DNA from: JBBILO01 sp037444855
GTDB taxonomy: Bacteria > Patescibacteriota > Microgenomatia > UBA1406 > GWC2-37-13
DNA length: 5,257 nucleotides
Assembly: GCA_037444855.1 (NCBI GenBank)
Contig: JBBILO010000033.1
Location: forward strand, 1-5,257
Direction: 5' to 3'
In this document: positions 4,951-5,257 of the stretch, in pieces
Position numbering within the stretch: the stretch's first letter is position 1
Layout: every line of letters starts with the position of its first letter
Notes under the pieces: model-generated
Database searches by the model: none
Seen by the model: only the letters and a program-made list of their open reading frames with translations
What the model was told of the DNA's origin: nothing
Program-made: the position numbers and the translations under genes

Positions 4951-4951
4951 T

Positions 4952-4957
4952 ATTATA
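4952..4957 (-). promoter_or_regulatory. -10 box for the four-helix-bundle gene
   Basis: A perfect TATAAT lies on the minus strand 8 nt before the ATG at 4943. There is no clear -35 box and no Shine-Dalgarno sequence. It abuts the divergent -10 box with one base between. Confidence 0.55.
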
Positions 4958-4958
4958 G

Positions 4959-4964
4959 TATAAT
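4959..4964 (+). promoter_or_regulatory. -10 box for the membrane-protein gene at 4972
   Basis: A perfect TATAAT lies 7 nt before the ATG at 4972, the spacing of a leaderless transcript. A weak TTGGTC (4936-4941) sits 17 bp upstream as a possible -35 box. Confidence 0.6.
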
Positions 4965-4971
4965 CATAGTA

Positions 4972-5257
4972 ATGAAATATTTAAAAAAATTAATAAAATG
5001 GTTAATTAACAACTACTTCCTCTCCATCTTCTTTGCCTCAATTGCCTTTGTTGGAGTTGTTTCTATTTACAAACTTTTTTTTGTTAAACCAACCTTTGTT
5101 TATGCCAAAGTCAAAGTCGGTCAGGGGCTTTGGTGGGCTTCAACTCAAAAACCCAGTCTTTGGTTTGTTAAATCGTTTGAAAATTTAAAAAAAGAGCAAG
5201 AAAAAGATTTAACAGGTCAACCAGTGGCTCAGATATTGTCAGTTCGTTATTACCCCT
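4972..5257 (+). CDS. Membrane-anchored protein of unknown function (3' end outside window)
   Basis: Ninety-five codons are visible and open to the right edge. The N-terminus is basic (MKYLKKLIKW), followed by one hydrophobic helix at about residues 15-38 (FLSIFFASIAFVGVVSIYKL), so the protein is probably inserted with its C-terminal part outside the cytoplasm. After the helix come YAKVKVGQGLWWAS, SLWFVKSF and LTGQPVAQILSVRYYP. This looks loosely like small membrane-anchored beta-rich proteins of the DUF4330 kind, but I cannot assign it with confidence. The ATG is chosen because a TATAAT ends 7 nt before it and no other start precedes the membrane helix. It diverges from the four-helix-bundle gene. 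Confidence 0.75.
   Translation, partial: MKYLKKLIKWLINNYFLSIFFASIAFVGVVSIYKLFFVKPTFVYAKVKVGQGLWWASTQKPSLWFVKSFENLKKEQEKDLTGQPVAQILSVRYYP

Overview
This AT-rich window (roughly one third G+C by eye) most resembles a Candidate Phyla Radiation (Patescibacteria) genome, possibly of the Microgenomates group. The grounds are small, tightly packed genes, almost no Shine-Dalgarno sequences, -10 boxes sitting 6-8 nt from start codons (leaderless-type promoters), several small toxin-antitoxin-type genes, a four-helix-bundle protein and low-complexity AT-rich intergenic repeats. This placement is an inference from style; there is no rRNA or marker gene.

Layout. At the left edge on the minus strand is a two-gene unit: a DUF6922-like protein (392-709) whose 3' end overlaps an AbiEii-type nucleotidyltransferase (443 down to the edge, incomplete). 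Across a 33-bp divergent promoter region, the plus strand carries a 441-residue protein (743-2068) that joins an S24/S26 signal-peptidase-like domain to a PF14907-type nucleotidyltransferase. A 474-bp convergent gap (2069-2542) follows. It holds no gene but has several related inverted-repeat elements built around GTCATTCCGAG and GAGGAATCTTTTA.

The rest is mostly minus-strand. An AbrB-type antitoxin (2877-3131) is followed, with a 4-nt overlap, by a broken Doc/Fic toxin (2543-2880) that has lost the catalytic HPFxxGNKR core. The antitoxin's promoter region has two 10-bp palindromes 11 bp apart, a likely operator. Next come a PqqD-family protein (3316-3570) and, 36 bp upstream of it, a monotopic sugar-phosphate transferase (3607-4221), probably one operon. 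A 215-bp array of AATAACCAA-like repeats separates these from a four-helix-bundle gene (4455-4943) interrupted by one TGA at the position where the family usually has Trp. Its first ~44 residues are an Asn/Gln-rich extension encoded by the same repeat type. At the right edge, a divergent leaderless-type gene (4972 onward, plus strand) encodes the start of a single-pass membrane protein.

Possible joint function. The peptidase-nucleotidyltransferase fusion, the PqqD protein and the sugar transferase are of kinds that occur together in envelope-polysaccharide loci (for example the HPr-rel-A type sets), so this may be a reduced, rearranged form of such a set with toxin-antitoxin remnants inserted. 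The two toxin-type modules and the two damaged genes mark this as an accessory region.
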